Shown piece by piece: positions 18,504 to 29,847 of a stretch of 64,000 bases of DNA. The translations under genes and the position numbers were made by a program. Under the pieces are notes generated by a model. It had not been told where the DNA came from. It was given only the letters and a program-made list of their open reading frames with translations, and made no database searches. The stretch spans positions 620,001 to 684,000 of the forward strand of contig JADJLM010000001.1 in the NCBI GenBank assembly GCA_016710135.1. Reading direction: 5' to 3'. Numbering within the stretch: the first letter of the stretch is position 1; every line of letters begins with the position of its first letter. The stretch is from Nitrosomonas sp. GTDB taxonomy: Bacteria; Pseudomonadota; Gammaproteobacteria; Burkholderiales; Nitrosomonadaceae.

Positions 18504-21163
18504 ATGAACTCACACGATATTGATCCACAAGAAACGCAAGAGTGGCTTGATGCCCTTGAATCGGTTATCATCAATGAAGGACCGGAGCGGGCGCATTATT
18601 TATTGGAGCGCTTAGTTGAGAAAGCGCGGCGCTCGGGTGCTTACCTGCCTTACAGTGCCAATACCGCTTATATCAATACTATCCCATCAGGAAAAGAAGA
18701 ACGCTCACCCGGTGATCACGCAATCGAGCATCGAATTCGCTCCTATGTGCGGTGGAATGCGGTGGCTATGGTACTGCGCGCAAATCGAAATACCAATGTT
18801 GGGGCACATTGCGAGTTTTGCATCAGCAGCCACGCTATATGATGTTGGCTATAATCATTTTGGCATGCACCAAGTAGTCAGCATGGGGAGATTTAATCTA
18901 TGCTCAAGGTCATTCATCCCCGGGAATTTATGCTTATGCCTTTCTAATGGGAAAGTTATCAACCCAGCAGCTCGATAACTTTCGCCAAGAAACAGGTGGA
19001 AACGGTCTTTCGTCCTACCCTCATCCATGGTTGATGCCTGATTTCTGGCAATTTCCTCACGGTATCGATGGGACTCGGCCCTCTCATGGCCATTTACCAA
19101 GCGCGCTTTATGAAATATCTTGGGAGCCGAAATTTAGTTGACACAGTTGGGCGTAAGGTTTGGGCTTTTTATGGGTGACGGTGAGATGGATGAACCAGAG
19201 TCACTCGGGGCCATCACACTCGCATCACGTGAAAATCTCGATAATTTGATTTTTGTCATTAATTGTAATCTCCAGCAGTTAGATGGTCCCGTTTAGGGAA
19301 TGGCAAGATCATCCAGGAACTCGAAGCTGCATTTAGGGGCGCTGGCTGGAATGTCATTAAGGTTATCTGGGGCTCTTACTGGGACCCCTTGCTAGCTAAG
19401 GATACCAAGGCTTACTACAACAACGGATGATGGAATGCGTTGATGGTGAGTATCAAACATTTAAAGCGAGAGATGGCGCCTATGTCAGAAAACATTTTTT
19501 TGGGAAATATCCTGAGTTACTCGAAATGGTAGCTAATATGTCCGACGATGATATTTGGCGGTTAAATCGTGGCGGGCATGATCCGCACAAGGTATATACC
19601 GCTTATGCTGCTGCGGTCAAACATCAAGGTCAACCTACCGTTATTCTGGCAAAAACGATTAAAGGCTATGGGATGGGTGAATCGGGTGAAGCGCAAAATA
19701 TAACACACCAGCAGAAGAAAATGGGAACAATTTCCTTGAGAGCCTTTCGTGATCGATTTGGTTTGCCAGTTCCGGATGAAAAATTGATGAAATTCCGTAT
19801 CTGCAATTTAATGAAGATTCAGAAGAATTTCACTATATGAAGTCCCACCGTGAGGCGTTGGGTGGATTTCCCCATCATCGCCGTCGTAAAGCGCAGCCCT
19901 TAAATATTCCTGCTTTGACCGCCTTCGAGATATTGTTAAAAGCGAGTGGAGAAGGTCATGAATCTTCAACTACCATGGCTTTTGTGCGCATTCTGAACAT
20001 TCTTGTTAAAGATAAAAATATAGGGAAACATGTGGTGCCGATTGTTGCTGATGAATCTCGGACCTTTGGTATGGAAGGTATGTTCAGACAATTGGGAATT
20101 TGGTCTTCGGTGGGTCAGCTTTACACCCGCAGGACGCAGATCAGCTCATGTATTATAAGGAAGACAAGCATGGGCAAATTTTGCAAGAAGGCATTAACGA
20201 AGCAGGCGCTTTATCATCATGGATTGCTGCGGCAACTGCTTATAGTACGCATGGTATACAAATGGTTCCTTTCTTTATTTTTTATTCGATGTTTGGCTTT
20301 CAACGTGTGGGTGATTTGATTTGGGCTGCAGGTGATTTACGGTGTCGCGGTTTTCTGATTGGCGCTACGGCTGGGCGTACGACACTAAATGGTGAAGGAT
20401 TGCAGCATGAAGATGGCCATAGTCACTTGGCAGCTTCTACTATCCCTAATTGCGTTTCATACGATCCTACGTTTGCCTATGAACTGACTGTTATTGTTCA
20501 AGATGGAATGCGCCGCATGTATTACGAGCAAGAAGATATCTTCTACTACATCACGGTTATGAATGAGAATTATGCCCAGCCTGATTTACCCAAGGGAGTT
20601 GATCAAGATATTTTGAAAGGCATGTATTTGCTACAAGATCGGAGCCATCAGCATAAAGAAAAAATGATTCCCCTACAACTTCTCGGGTCAGGAGCAATAC
20701 TGCGTGAAGTCATTGCTGCTGCTGAGATTCTTCAAAACAACTATGGGGTTGCTGCGGATGTATGGAGTGTAACGAGTTTTAATCAACTTCGGCGAGAAGC
20801 GCTAAGTATTTCTCGTTGGAACATGCTTCATCCTACCAAGCCAGCTAAAACATCACATATCGAAAATTGTTTAAAAAAAATAGACATGGGCCGGTAGTTG
20901 CTGCAACAGATTATATGAAGTTATATGCAGATCAAATTCGTGCTTTTATGCCGGGGCGCTATAGCGTGTTGGGTACGGATGGATTTGGTCGATCTGATAC
21001 ACGGGAGAAGCTTAGACATTTTTTTGAAGTAGATCGGTACTATATTACCGTTGCTGCGCTTAAAATTTTGTCAGAGGAAGGAAAAATACCCGTTAAATTG
21101 GTATCTCAAGCGATCAAAACGTTGGGCATTGATCCTGAAAAACCGGAGCCTATTACACAATAA
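18504..21163 (+). pseudogene. aceE: Pyruvate dehydrogenase E1 component, frame-disrupted
   Basis: Concatenated frames give a homodimeric-type E1 of about 885 residues, the normal size. The ThDP-binding motif is visible as GDGEMDEPES ... NCN at about 19171-19266. Other typical segments are MLGHIASFASAATLYDVGYNHF, RGGHDPHKVYTAY and VPFFIFYSMFGFQRVGDLIWAAGD. It converts pyruvate to acetyl-CoA with AceF and Lpd. I see about eight frame breaks, mostly between 18795 and 20110, plus one near 20877. The region 19280-19430 is the worst, with several close indels. Intact residues between them argue against old decay. It heads an aceE-aceF unit and lies 48 bp after folD. Confidence 0.87.
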
Positions 21164-21237
21164 ATGATGTATAGCAATATTATTTGTGACGGTCTTTTTA
21201 TCACTACAGTAGGGCTGGATTAAACTAAGGAACGTAC

Positions 21238-22574
21238 GTGGGACAAGTAAAGAAAGTATTAGTCCCTGATATTGGGGATTTTAAAGAGGTTCCGGTCATT
21301 GAAGTGTTGATTCGTGTGGGTGATCATTTGTCCATTGATGATGCCTTGATTACACTGGAGTCAGATAAAGCCTCAATCGAGGTACCTTCTCCTTATGCCG
21401 GAATTGTTAATACAATACATGTGAAAGTGGGTGATAAGGTTTCTGAAGGCGCTGAAATCATCACTATGGAACTATCCGAAGTGGAGGAAAGAAGCAGTAC
21501 TTTCACTCAGACTGAAGTAGTGAGTGATTCGCCCACTGCGAGTAATCCAAAGCAGAGCATCTCTAAGGAAATACCTGTTGCAGCAGTTGAACAATCTGAA
21601 AGTAAAGCACTCGCGCAGCAACAATCGCAGTCTTCTAGCAGGCCATGGAATGCTAATTTAGATATTACACCCCATGCAGGTCCTTCAGTACGTCGCTTTG
21701 CGAGAGAGCTAGGAGTCGATTTAGCTCGCGTGGTGGGGAGTGGGCCTAAGCATCGAATTCTTAAAGAAGATATCCTCGCTTATGTCAAGCATCAATTATC
21801 AAAGCCGACAAACTCAGGAGAGCGCGGTTACTTAGATCTTTTACCGTGGCCACACGTTGATTTTGCAAAATTCGGCCCCATCGAACTAAAAACATTAAGT
21901 CGCATTAAGCAACTGTCGGAGCGAACTTACACCGGAACTGGGTCATGATTCCCCATATTTACTCAGTTTGATGAAGCCGGATATTACCGAGCTAGAGTCA
22001 CTCCGAAAAGAACATAATGGATCCCAGGCGGCAAATGGAACTAAGTTAACGATCTTAGCTTTCTTGATAAAGCGACCACGGCAGCCTTAAAAAAATTCCT
22101 GAGTTTAATGCATCACTTGATAACAGCAATGGTGAAGCAAATTTAATATTGAAGCGGTATTATCATTTGGGATTCGCAGTCGATACGCCGAATGGGCTTG
22201 TTGTTCCGGTCATTCGCGATGCTGATCAGAAAGGCGTTATCACTATCGCCGAAGAACTTGGAAAACTTTCAGCCCTAGCTAGGGATGGAAAACTAAAACC
22301 AACGGATATGCAAGGTGCAAGCTTTACGATATCAAGTCTTGGTAGCATCGGTGGCACGGCGTTTACACCGATTATTAATGCTCCGGAAGTTGCTATTTTA
22401 GGCGTTTCTAAAGCCAGCTTGAAACCGGTTTATCGCAATGGAGAATTTGTACCTCGATTGGTCGTTCCTCTTTCGCTATCCCTACGATCATCGAGTCATT
22501 GATGGTGCATCGGCAGCGCCTTTACCTCGCATTTGTCGAATATTCTTGCAGACATGCGACTTGCACTTTTTTGA
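21238..22574 (+). pseudogene. aceF: Pyruvate dehydrogenase E2 (dihydrolipoyl acetyltransferase), frame-disrupted
   Basis: The intact first part has a GTG start after AAGGA, one lipoyl domain with the lipoylated Lys in ESDKASIEVPSP, a flexible Gln/Ser linker and an E3/E1-binding domain (PSVRRFARELGVDLARVVGSG). The catalytic domain is split: the frame changes near 21927, again near 22050-22100, and near 22480. The catalytic motif region reads YDHRVIDGA once frames are joined at 22485-22510. The gene ends at 22574. It couples acetyl transfer to CoA in the PDH complex. No lpd follows; nadD starts next. Confidence 0.85.
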
Positions 22575-22630
22575 GTGATTTGCAGATCGATCAACCATCA
22601 ACCGCTGGTTTCCCTGTCTACAATACTTTA

Positions 22631-23303
22631 GTGAAAACCGCATACAGTTTGATTGGCATATATGGAGGTACCTTTGATCCTATTCATTATGGTCATTTAA
22701 GGATTGCTGAAGAGCTTGTAGAAAATTTGCAGCTCGATGAGTTGCACTTTCTACCTGCCGGACAACCTCGACTTCGGGATCAACCGCTTGCCTCCCGACA
22801 TCAGCGTTCTGTCATGCTCACCAAAGCAATTAAAAATAATTCAAAATTTAGATTAGATGTACGAGAGGTGAGGGAGTCGGGTGAGACTTATAGCGTAGAG
22901 ACCTTGAAAAAATTGAATCAAGAATATGCTGAGCGGCGGTGCCTTTTGTTTTATCGTAGGTGCTGATGCTTTTGTTAAACTACCAAACTGGTACCATTGG
23001 TGTGATTTATTTGATCTTTGTCATTTGATCGTGGTTAATCGACCCGGTTTCGACCTGATTCATAAACAAGCTGACCTTCCTCACACGCTCGCTAGGGAGT
23101 GCCGAGATCGGTGGATCGATCAAGTGGAATTATTGAAGCAGAGGGCATCAGGTTTTATCTATTGCGCAGCTACGACACCATCTGCTATTTCAGCGACGGT
23201 TATTCGTCACGCTATCCTAACCGGAAAGAGCATACGTTATCTACTACCGGATAGCGTAATAAACTATATTTATCGCTATCACGTGTATCCTGGAGAGAAA
23301 TGA
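22631..23303 (+). pseudogene. nadD: Nicotinate-nucleotide adenylyltransferase, one frame break
   Basis: The start is GTG 22631 or TTG 22649; both lead into IGIYGGTFDPIHYGHLRIAEE, the nucleotidyltransferase GGTFDPxHxGH signature. One break near 22932 (GAGCGGCGGTGCC) separates this from FCFIVGADAFVKLPNWYHW and the ISATVIRHAI ... IRYLLPDSVINYI end. The total of about 220 residues is normal. NadD makes deamido-NAD from NaMN and ATP and is essential. The stop overlaps the rsfS start (ATGA), which is the usual nadD-rsfS-rlmH order. Confidence 0.88.
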
Positions 23304-23642
23304 ACACCAATCAATTAATCAAAATTACGCTTGAAGCACTTGAAGACATAAAAGCTAACGAAATTACCGTGCTTGAGGCCGAAAAAATGTTTCACTATTT
23401 GACTATATCGTTGTTGCGAGCGCAACATCATCCCGGCAAGCCAATGCCATCGCAAATCATATTCGAGAAAAAGTTAAATCAGCGGGTGGGGCAGTATATG
23501 GTATCGAAGGGAGCGGACCGGAGAATGGTTATTAGTCAATTTGGGTGATGTAATTGTCCATATCATGCTGCCTACAACACGTGCTTATTATAATTTAGAG
23601 GCGTTATGGTCAGAGTCAGCACGCTACCAATCTCATCCTTGA
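23300..23642 (+). pseudogene. rsfS: Ribosomal silencing factor RsfS, frame-disrupted
   Basis: The first frame gives MNTNQLIKITLEALEDIKANEITVLE, the start of RsfS. Later frames give NHIREKVKSAGGAVYGIEGSG and LGDVIVHIMLPTTRAYYNLEALWSESA, the conserved end, ending at 23642. At least three indels lie between about 23380 and 23535. RsfS binds L14 and blocks subunit joining in starvation. It sits between nadD and rlmH as in most bacteria, which supports the call in spite of the damage. Confidence 0.82.
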
Positions 23643-23649
23643 CCTTAAC

Positions 23650-24111
23650 ATGAAGTTCAATGTGCTGGCAGTAGGAAATAAAATGCCGGACTGGATAGAA
23701 TCAGGGTTTATGGAATACCGTAAACGCATGCCGAAGGAATTATCAATCGAATTGATTGAAATTAAACAAGTTAAAGATAAAAATCGTGAGCAATCGCTTG
23801 TAGCAGAATATGAGCGCATTGAAAAAGTACTACCAACTGCTAGCTTTATCATTGTCATGGATGAACAAGGAAAACAATTATCGACTCAAGATCTCGCAGC
23901 TTCTTTGATAAATTGGATGAATCTGGGTAAAGATATTACCTTTATCATAGGCGGTGCAGATGGGTTGCATCCGGCGATCAAGCAAAAAGCAGATCAAATT
24001 TTATCCCTTTCGCGTATGACCTTTCCCCATGGTTTAGTCAGAGTACTATTAGCTGAACAATTATATCGTGCAATGACTATCCTCAAGCATCATCCCTATC
24101 ATCGTGCATAG
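23650..24111 (+). CDS. rlmH: 23S rRNA (pseudouridine1915-N3)-methyltransferase RlmH
   Basis: The intact 153-residue SPOUT-class methyltransferase has the knotted AdoMet-binding signature FIIGGADGLHP, with LSLSRMTFPHGLVRVLLAEQLYRAMTI after it, and ends PYHRA as RlmH proteins do. It methylates the pseudouridine that RluD, also encoded in this window, makes in helix 69. It follows rsfS closely. The frame is clean, marking the end of the damaged 17.6-23.6 kb zone. Confidence 0.94.
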   Translation: MKFNVLAVGNKMPDWIESGFMEYRKRMPKELSIELIEIKQVKDKNREQSLVAEYERIEKVLPTASFIIVMDEQGKQLSTQDLAASLINWMNLGKDITFIIGGADGLHPAIKQKADQILSLSRMTFPHGLVRVLLAEQLYRAMTILKHHPYHRA

Positions 24112-24179
24112 GTAACGTGTTTCGGCGATAATCACGGTAATATTGGAATTATTTTTGCCCATAGCACTGAGTTAAAATT

Positions 24180-24803
24180 ATGATCTATAGTGAAAATCAG
24201 ATATATCTGGCTTCTCGTAGTCCCCGAAGACGAGAATTACTCAAACAAATCGGTATAAAGCATAGTGTATTATTGATGCGTGAAACGATGGATCGCTCTG
24301 TTGATATTGATGAAACACCCGATACAGGAGAATCTCCAGCGGACTACGTCTACCGGATGGTGCATACCAAAGCCGATGCCAGCTGGGAAAGATTAATTCA
24401 GCGTAAATTGCCTATCTTGCCGATCCTGGTTGCCGATACCATTGTCACGCTTGATGGCTGTATACTCGGTAAACCCAGAGATACAGCCCATGCGGAAGAA
24501 ATGCTTTTATCGCTTTCAGGTAGAACGCACCAAGTACTAACAGCGATTGCGTTGAGCATGCAAAGAGAGGTTAAACATCGGTTATCCATTACAACAGTGC
24601 GCTTTCGCGACATTGGCAAACGAGAGATTCAAGCTTGTATCAAAGGGGGAGAAAGCTACGACAAAGCAGGAGCCTACGCAATTCAAGGGTTGGCGGCCGC
24701 TTTTATCGTAGACATTTATGGTAGCTATAGTGGGGTGGTCGGCTTACCCTTATTTGAAACAGCTCAACTGCTTGAAGAGTCAGGGATAGCGCTTTTTTCT
24801 TAG
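24180..24803 (+). CDS. maf: Maf-family nucleoside triphosphate pyrophosphatase (YhdE-like)
   Basis: The 207-residue protein opens with IYLASRSPRRRELLKQIG and has the Maf active-site segments VADTIVTLDGCILGKP and GESYDKAGAYAIQG. The pattern matches the YhdE branch, which hydrolyses dTTP and UTP and modified pyrimidine nucleotides. Clustering of rlmH, maf and rng is common in Betaproteobacteria, and the spacing here (about 70 and 30 bp) fits an operon. Confidence 0.92.
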   Translation: MIYSENQIYLASRSPRRRELLKQIGIKHSVLLMRETMDRSVDIDETPDTGESPADYVYRMVHTKADASWERLIQRKLPILPILVADTIVTLDGCILGKPRDTAHAEEMLLSLSGRTHQVLTAIALSMQREVKHRLSITTVRFRDIGKREIQACIKGGESYDKAGAYAIQGLAAAFIVDIYGSYSGVVGLPLFETAQLLEESGIALFS

Positions 24804-24834
24804 ACGATACTTTTATTGTTTCGATCGCTTTAGC

Positions 24835-26289
24835 ATGAATAGTGAAATTCTCATCAATATGACCCCGCAAGAGACGCGTGTCGCTGTCATCGAACAGGGG
24901 GTGGTCCAAGAACTACATATCGAAAGAACCAGTAGCCGTGGCATTGTGGGAAATATCTATAATGGTCGTGTGAGTCGAGTATTACCGGGAATGCAATCGG
25001 CTTTCATTGATATTGGCCTAGAGCGAGCTGCTTTTCTACATGTTGCGGATATCAAAGAATTTGGATCAAATACCGATACTGACAAACCGATAGAACGCTT
25101 ACTGTTCGAAGGTACTAGTATCTTAGTGCAAGTAATCAAGGATGCGATTGGCACCAAGGGCGCCCGCCTCTCAACCCAAATTAGCATCGCTGGTCGCCTG
25201 CTCGTTTATCTACCCTATGAATCCCATATTGGTATCTCTCAGCGTATTGAAGATAATGCAGAGCGTGAATCCTTGCGAGAAAAGTTGCAGCGGGTTCTAC
25301 CCCCAGAAGATAAGGGAGGGTATATTATCCGAACAATGGCAGAAGCGGCCAGTGAATCCGATTTGCGCGCAGACATCGAATATTTGCATAAGCTTTGGTA
25401 CGATATTCAAAATAAATCCTTATCAGCGAGTTCTCCGGCATTGCTCTATCAAGACCTCGATCTAAGCCACCGAGTACTCAGAGATTTTCTGGATGAATCG
25501 ATAACAGGCATAATCGTTGATTCGAGGGAGACACATCAAAAATTAAAAATATTCGCTCAAAATTTTATGAGCAATGTCACCGATAAGATCGACCATTACA
25601 CCGGTGAACGTCCTTTGTTCGATTTATATGGTGTTGAGGACGAAATTGAGAAATCGCTGTCACGGCGCGTTAATCTGAAATCGGGTGGTTACGTTATTAT
25701 CGATCAGACTGAAGCCTTAACAACCATGGATGTTAATACTGGTGGGTTTATTGGGGTTCGTAATTTTGATGATACGATTTTTAAGACCAACCTTGAAGCC
25801 GCCCAAGTGATTGCACGCCAACTCCGCCTTAGAAATTTGGGCGGAATTATTATTATTGATTTCATCGATATGGAAGACCAGGAACATCGAAACGCCGTGC
25901 TCGTTGAATTCAATAAAGCGCTGATGAAAGACCGTACACGCATGACAGTTAATGGGTTTACCGCGCTCGGACTAGTTGAGATGACACGTAAACGAACGCG
26001 AGAAAGCCTCGCGCACATCCTTTGTGAACCCTGTCCTACCTGCCAGGGCCGGGGTGAGATCCGAACGGCACAAACCATCTGTTACGAAATTTTGCGGGAA
26101 CTGCTCAGAGAATCGCGGCAATTTAATGCCAACGAATACAGAATCCTTGCTTCACAACCGGTGATCGATTTATTTTTGGACGAAGAATCGCAAAGTTTAG
26201 CGCAGTTAGGCGATTTTATCGCAAAACCGATTAGCCTGCAGGTAGAAGCATCCTATACACAAGAACAATATGACGTCATCTTGATTTAG
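24835..26289 (+). CDS. rng: Ribonuclease G
   Basis: The 484-residue protein is of normal length for RNase G and lacks the long C-terminal degradosome arm of RNase E. It has an S1 domain (GNIYNGRVSRVLPGMQSAFIDIG), the catalytic Asp of the DNase I-like domain in TTMDVNTGGFIG, the second in IIIIDFIDM, and the zinc-link Cys pair in CEPCPTCQGRG. RNase G processes 16S rRNA 5' ends and degrades some mRNAs. Confidence 0.95.
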   Translation: MNSEILINMTPQETRVAVIEQGVVQELHIERTSSRGIVGNIYNGRVSRVLPGMQSAFIDIGLERAAFLHVADIKEFGSNTDTDKPIERLLFEGTSILVQVIKDAIGTKGARLSTQISIAGRLLVYLPYESHIGISQRIEDNAERESLREKLQRVLPPEDKGGYIIRTMAEAASESDLRADIEYLHKLWYDIQNKSLSASSPALLYQDLDLSHRVLRDFLDESITGIIVDSRETHQKLKIFAQNFMSNVTDKIDHYTGERPLFDLYGVEDEIEKSLSRRVNLKSGGYVIIDQTEALTTMDVNTGGFIGVRNFDDTIFKTNLEAAQVIARQLRLRNLGGIIIIDFIDMEDQEHRNAVLVEFNKALMKDRTRMTVNGFTALGLVEMTRKRTRESLAHILCEPCPTCQGRGEIRTAQTICYEILRELLRESRQFNANEYRILASQPVIDLFLDEESQSLAQLGDFIAKPISLQVEASYTQEQYDVILI

Positions 26290-26398
26290 GAATGAATGCG
26301 AGAGCGACAGGAATGAGGTGTGTTGTCAAATATGGGATTCATGAGATTAAGCGTGAGAAGATTTGCCCTAGGATCGCTGTTTAAATTCAATAGGTGTA

Positions 26399-26617
26399 CT
26401 AGCGCAGACTAAATTGTGTCTGGCTCCATTCGCTATAGTTTGTAGCGTCTAGCTGATCAACCAAGATCGCAATCGTGCTAGATATCAAGTTGTATGTGTT
26501 AATGCAAGACCCGACCCTCATCTTCATCTTTGCTAGCGGATCAGCAGGATCAAGCTGTAATAATAAATCCGTTTCAAACAAACTCGATTGATGGGAAGTT
26601 TTGCTGGAGGTGGGCAT
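26399..26617 (-). pseudogene. Possible transposase N-terminal remnant (IS5-type)
   Basis: This 72-codon frame opens SLFETDLLLQLDPADPL, which resembles the opening of some IS5-family transposases, after which similarity is lost (KMKMRVGSCINT). No catalytic DDE region or terminal repeats are seen, so if it is a transposase only the first 30 residues remain. It may equally be a chance frame. The rest of 26290-26745 contains no other gene. Confidence 0.35.
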
Positions 26618-26632
26618 CGATTAATCACCATT

Positions 26633-26672
26633 TCGACCAATAATAAACGCCTATCCTAACATTATTGGTCGA
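26633..26672. repeat. 12-bp perfect inverted repeat / hairpin
   Basis: TCGACCAATAAT (26633-26644) and ATTATTGGTCGA (26661-26672) flank a 16-nt spacer. It lies 74 bp beyond the 3' end of the OmpA-like gene and beside the possible transposase remnant. It may be a terminator without a clear U-tract or one end of a small element. Confidence 0.5.
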
Positions 26673-26745
26673 TTTGATTTGTACGCATACAACCATTTGC
26701 CCTTTACATTGAGGTGTGGCTATTTTTCAGGGACGACTACGTAGA

Positions 26746-27619
26746 TCAATCGCCGTTGTAAATCATCTCTTCACGAGGAACCCAAATCAATTTTCCAACG
26801 GAAGTTGATGCACCGATTCCAATGGTAAAACCGGTCTGAATATCCAGTACAGCGGGAATTGTACTAACTCCTTTAGGTAGTCCCATCATGTTGAGGTGAT
26901 TAGAAGTCCAAGGACCAACTCCACCCGTTGTGAAACGGGCTGAGCCTTCGAACTGTGAAACTCGGATAGCTGATGTAGTCCGGAAATTGTTCCACGGTCC
27001 TTTCATCGTCGCAGACAATATTAAGCCTTTGATGATACCTGCGCCAACTCCTTCGCTCGTATAGGTGTAAAAGGCGGTGAGTCTGTTCTTGGTATCTGCA
27101 ATTTGAAAAATTATTTTCGACCTGAAACGGGCCCGCAGTTCCTGCCAGTCCGGCAAGCATACGAATCTTAAACTCAGAATTGACAGGTGGCGGAGGTGGA
27201 ATTTTCTTGGGCGGAGGCGGACTGTCGGGTGCCACTGGAATTACCACCAAGGCCACAGCACGATCTGACTCTTCTTCCATAGCATGAGTTTGCGCCTGTT
27301 CCTCACCTATTGCATCGAGTTGCATCTGGCGGTTAAATATACCCTGCGTCCGGAGAATGGCGGCAATGTTATTAACACGCCGTTTTGACAGTTCTAAATT
27401 ATATTGGTTTGAACCGCTTTTGCTGGTTGATCCCTGCATCCAAATGTGACCACGATCACCTTGCAACAAAGGAACAACCGTTGATTGAAGAAATGCAATA
27501 TGTTCCGGCTTGACCGTATCGCCATCAATATCGAAATTGTAAAGAAGAGCTTTGATCATTCCTGGGCCCGCATAGCGCGAGTCCACATTGATCTTTCCCT
27601 GTCCAGTGCGGTGCAGCAT
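26746..27619 (-). pseudogene. OmpA-like domain protein without signal peptide, one frame break
   Basis: The first frame encodes an OmpA-like peptidoglycan-binding fold at residues about 20-110 (YNFDIDGDTVKPEHIAFLQ, YNLELSKRRVNNIAAIL), then a Pro-rich linker. Removing one T from a T5 run (27106-27110 on +) joins it to FQIADTKNRLTAFYTYTSEGVGAGI and a further 110 residues that I do not recognise. The total is about 290 residues. Unlike normal OmpA-type proteins there is no signal peptide at the N-terminus. No secretion or phage-tail-like genes are adjacent. Function is unknown. Confidence 0.6.
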
Positions 27620-28036
27620 AGAATGCCTCCAAATTGTTGTCCTAACTAGAATTAGACGTCCGAAATGATGGAATTTATTACGTCACAAATGAGATCTGAT
27701 ACGGAATTAGGCATGGTAGCCCCTTATGTTTATAACGATTGAACGAATTAGTTGTCATCATGGCAAACTTGTTTGTGCTTACAAATTCAATCATTACATT
27801 GTGCTACCTTCCATAGCTTGACCATACAAAATAAGATAACTCCAATTCTAGTTTTATTGCTGTGCGTTAACACACAGATCAAATGACTGACCCAACGTAT
27901 TCTTTTAGAAGTCGCTTGCTTGAGCTGCGTCATTTGATGTTGCGCTGAGAGCGAGCGATAAAAGTTTCATAAATCAGCTTTCAGGATGCGTTCATTATTT
28001 GAGTGAGCTTCCTAGCGAACTTTACGGGTAATTTTC
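27620..28036. other. Intergenic region without a recognised gene
   Basis: This 417-bp AT-rich gap separates the divergent OmpA-like and M48-like genes. I see no frame with protein-like character, no clear hairpin and no RNA gene. It probably holds the promoters of both flanking genes. Confidence 0.6.
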
Positions 28037-29847
28037 ATGATCCATATGAATAGTGATAACTTGGGATTTGGTATGCCTGCTCGCCATACTCAGAAAACAA
28101 TAGCAAGTGAGTTAACGCTGAGCTATCGGTTTAAATTAGGGCTGTTCGCGTTACTGGGTCATGCTGTCGTGCATGGGCCATTGCTTGGGTTAGTGCTGAT
28201 CACGGCTATCATTTGGGCTGATTATGCTGTGTCAGCCGTCTTAAATAATGTCGTGCTGATTACCTTGATTCTTATTCTTTTATTACTGCTTTCAGTTTCG
28301 AGAATTCGATTGGAAAAACCTAAGGGTTATACGCTGCAACAGAATGATTTTACAGAGTTATTCGCCTTGCTGAGTGATATGAGTCAATGTATTCATGCGC
28401 CTAAAATCGATCAGGTCATTTTGACGAGTGAGTTAGACGTTACCGTCATTCAAACACCAAAGTTAGGCTTATGGGACTGGTCTCATAACACCCTGGTTAT
28501 TGGTCTTGAATTGCTATTGATTCTTTCTCATCGTCAAGTCAATGCAGTGTTGGTTCATAAATTAGGGCACTATTCTAGAAAGCATCATGGCTTTAATAAT
28601 TGGATCTACCAGAGCAGAAAGCACTGGCAGCAGTTACGCAACACGTTAGATCGCACTCATGGGGTAGCGCCGATGCTGTTGAGACATTTCTTTAATTGGT
28701 ATTTACCAAGGTTTAATGATTATTCAGCAGCAATTATACAAGTGAGCGAATATCAAGCAGACGCATTGGCTGCTAAGATAGTTCATCGCGATTGTATGGC
28801 GAAGGCACTGATCAACCGGGAGGTGATTGGTCCCTACGTTGATGAAATCTACTGGTCGACATTCTTTCAGCAAGCGGATTATTTACCCAAACCACCTTCT
28901 CCTTGGGGAAGCTTGCGACATTATTTAGTGAATGATTTGTCAATGAGATCAAGCTTGAAAAGGCGGCTACAACAACGTTTATTAGCACAATGCGATGAAT
29001 TTGATGCCGATCCTTCGCTGATCGATCGGTTAGCTGCCCTGAATGTTCATGCAGAATTACCAGATCCTTCGATGATTTCAGCAGCAGAGATCTGGTTTGA
29101 TTCAAAATATCGTCGTGTGATCCATGATTTTGATCAGATGTGGCTGGAAATAAACGCTAAACGCTGGGAAGAAAGATATGAATACGTGAAGCAAGCTAAA
29201 ACACGGCTTAAGTACTTGCGCAATTTTAGTTTAGTAAGAATGACAGATGACGCGTTATGGGAAAAAGCCCAACTGGAAGCCGAGTTGGGTGATAAGGATC
29301 AAGCGATCTTGGCATACCGGAGTTACCAAGATCGTTTTCCGGATCATGCGCTGGCCGCTTTTCACTTAGGGCGTTATGCAAGCGCAGCCGGAGTAATGAA
29401 GTGCTAATTCAAATGAAAAAAGCACTGATACAGGCAGATTTAGTTATTCCAGCTTGCCAATATGCTTGTGAGTATTTAACTCGCAATCACCGAAAGCAGG
29501 AGTCGTATTGGTGGCAACAACAGGCTGAACGTCAATTAGTCATCGATCATCAGGCGGATGTTGAGAGAAGCGAATTAGTCGATTCAGATCAAATCATGGC
29601 CTATGAGAGTGATGACGCAACTCAAACTTATCTAGCTGAGAAACTACGAGAAACAGGAAAAATAACCAAAGCTTGGATCGCTCAAAAAAAAGTTCAGTAT
29701 TATCCAGAATATCCAGTGTTGGTTATAGTAGTTGAGTGCAATCGCTTATTGGTGAATGAAATGACTTTAATTGATCAATTGAGAGAAGCGCTTTATTTAG
29801 GTTGTGCATTTTTTATCATTTCAAAAAGGGACCTTACCAAACTTTAG
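28037..29847 (+). pseudogene. M48-like membrane peptidase homologue with altered zinc motif, frame-broken
   Basis: Residues about 40-95 form two membrane helices (GLVLITAIIWADYAV, LITLILILLLLLSV). An M48-type domain follows, with a zinc motif reading HKLGH (His174-His178) instead of HELGH, then SRKHHGF and a distal SEYQADALAA. Codon AAA replaces the catalytic Glu codon. A TPR-like C-terminal part (GDKDQAILAYRSYQDRFPDHALAAFHLG) is broken by a shift near 29395 and continues in another frame to 29847; a further shift could carry it to 29883. If the Lys is real this cannot be an active protease. Confidence 0.65.
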
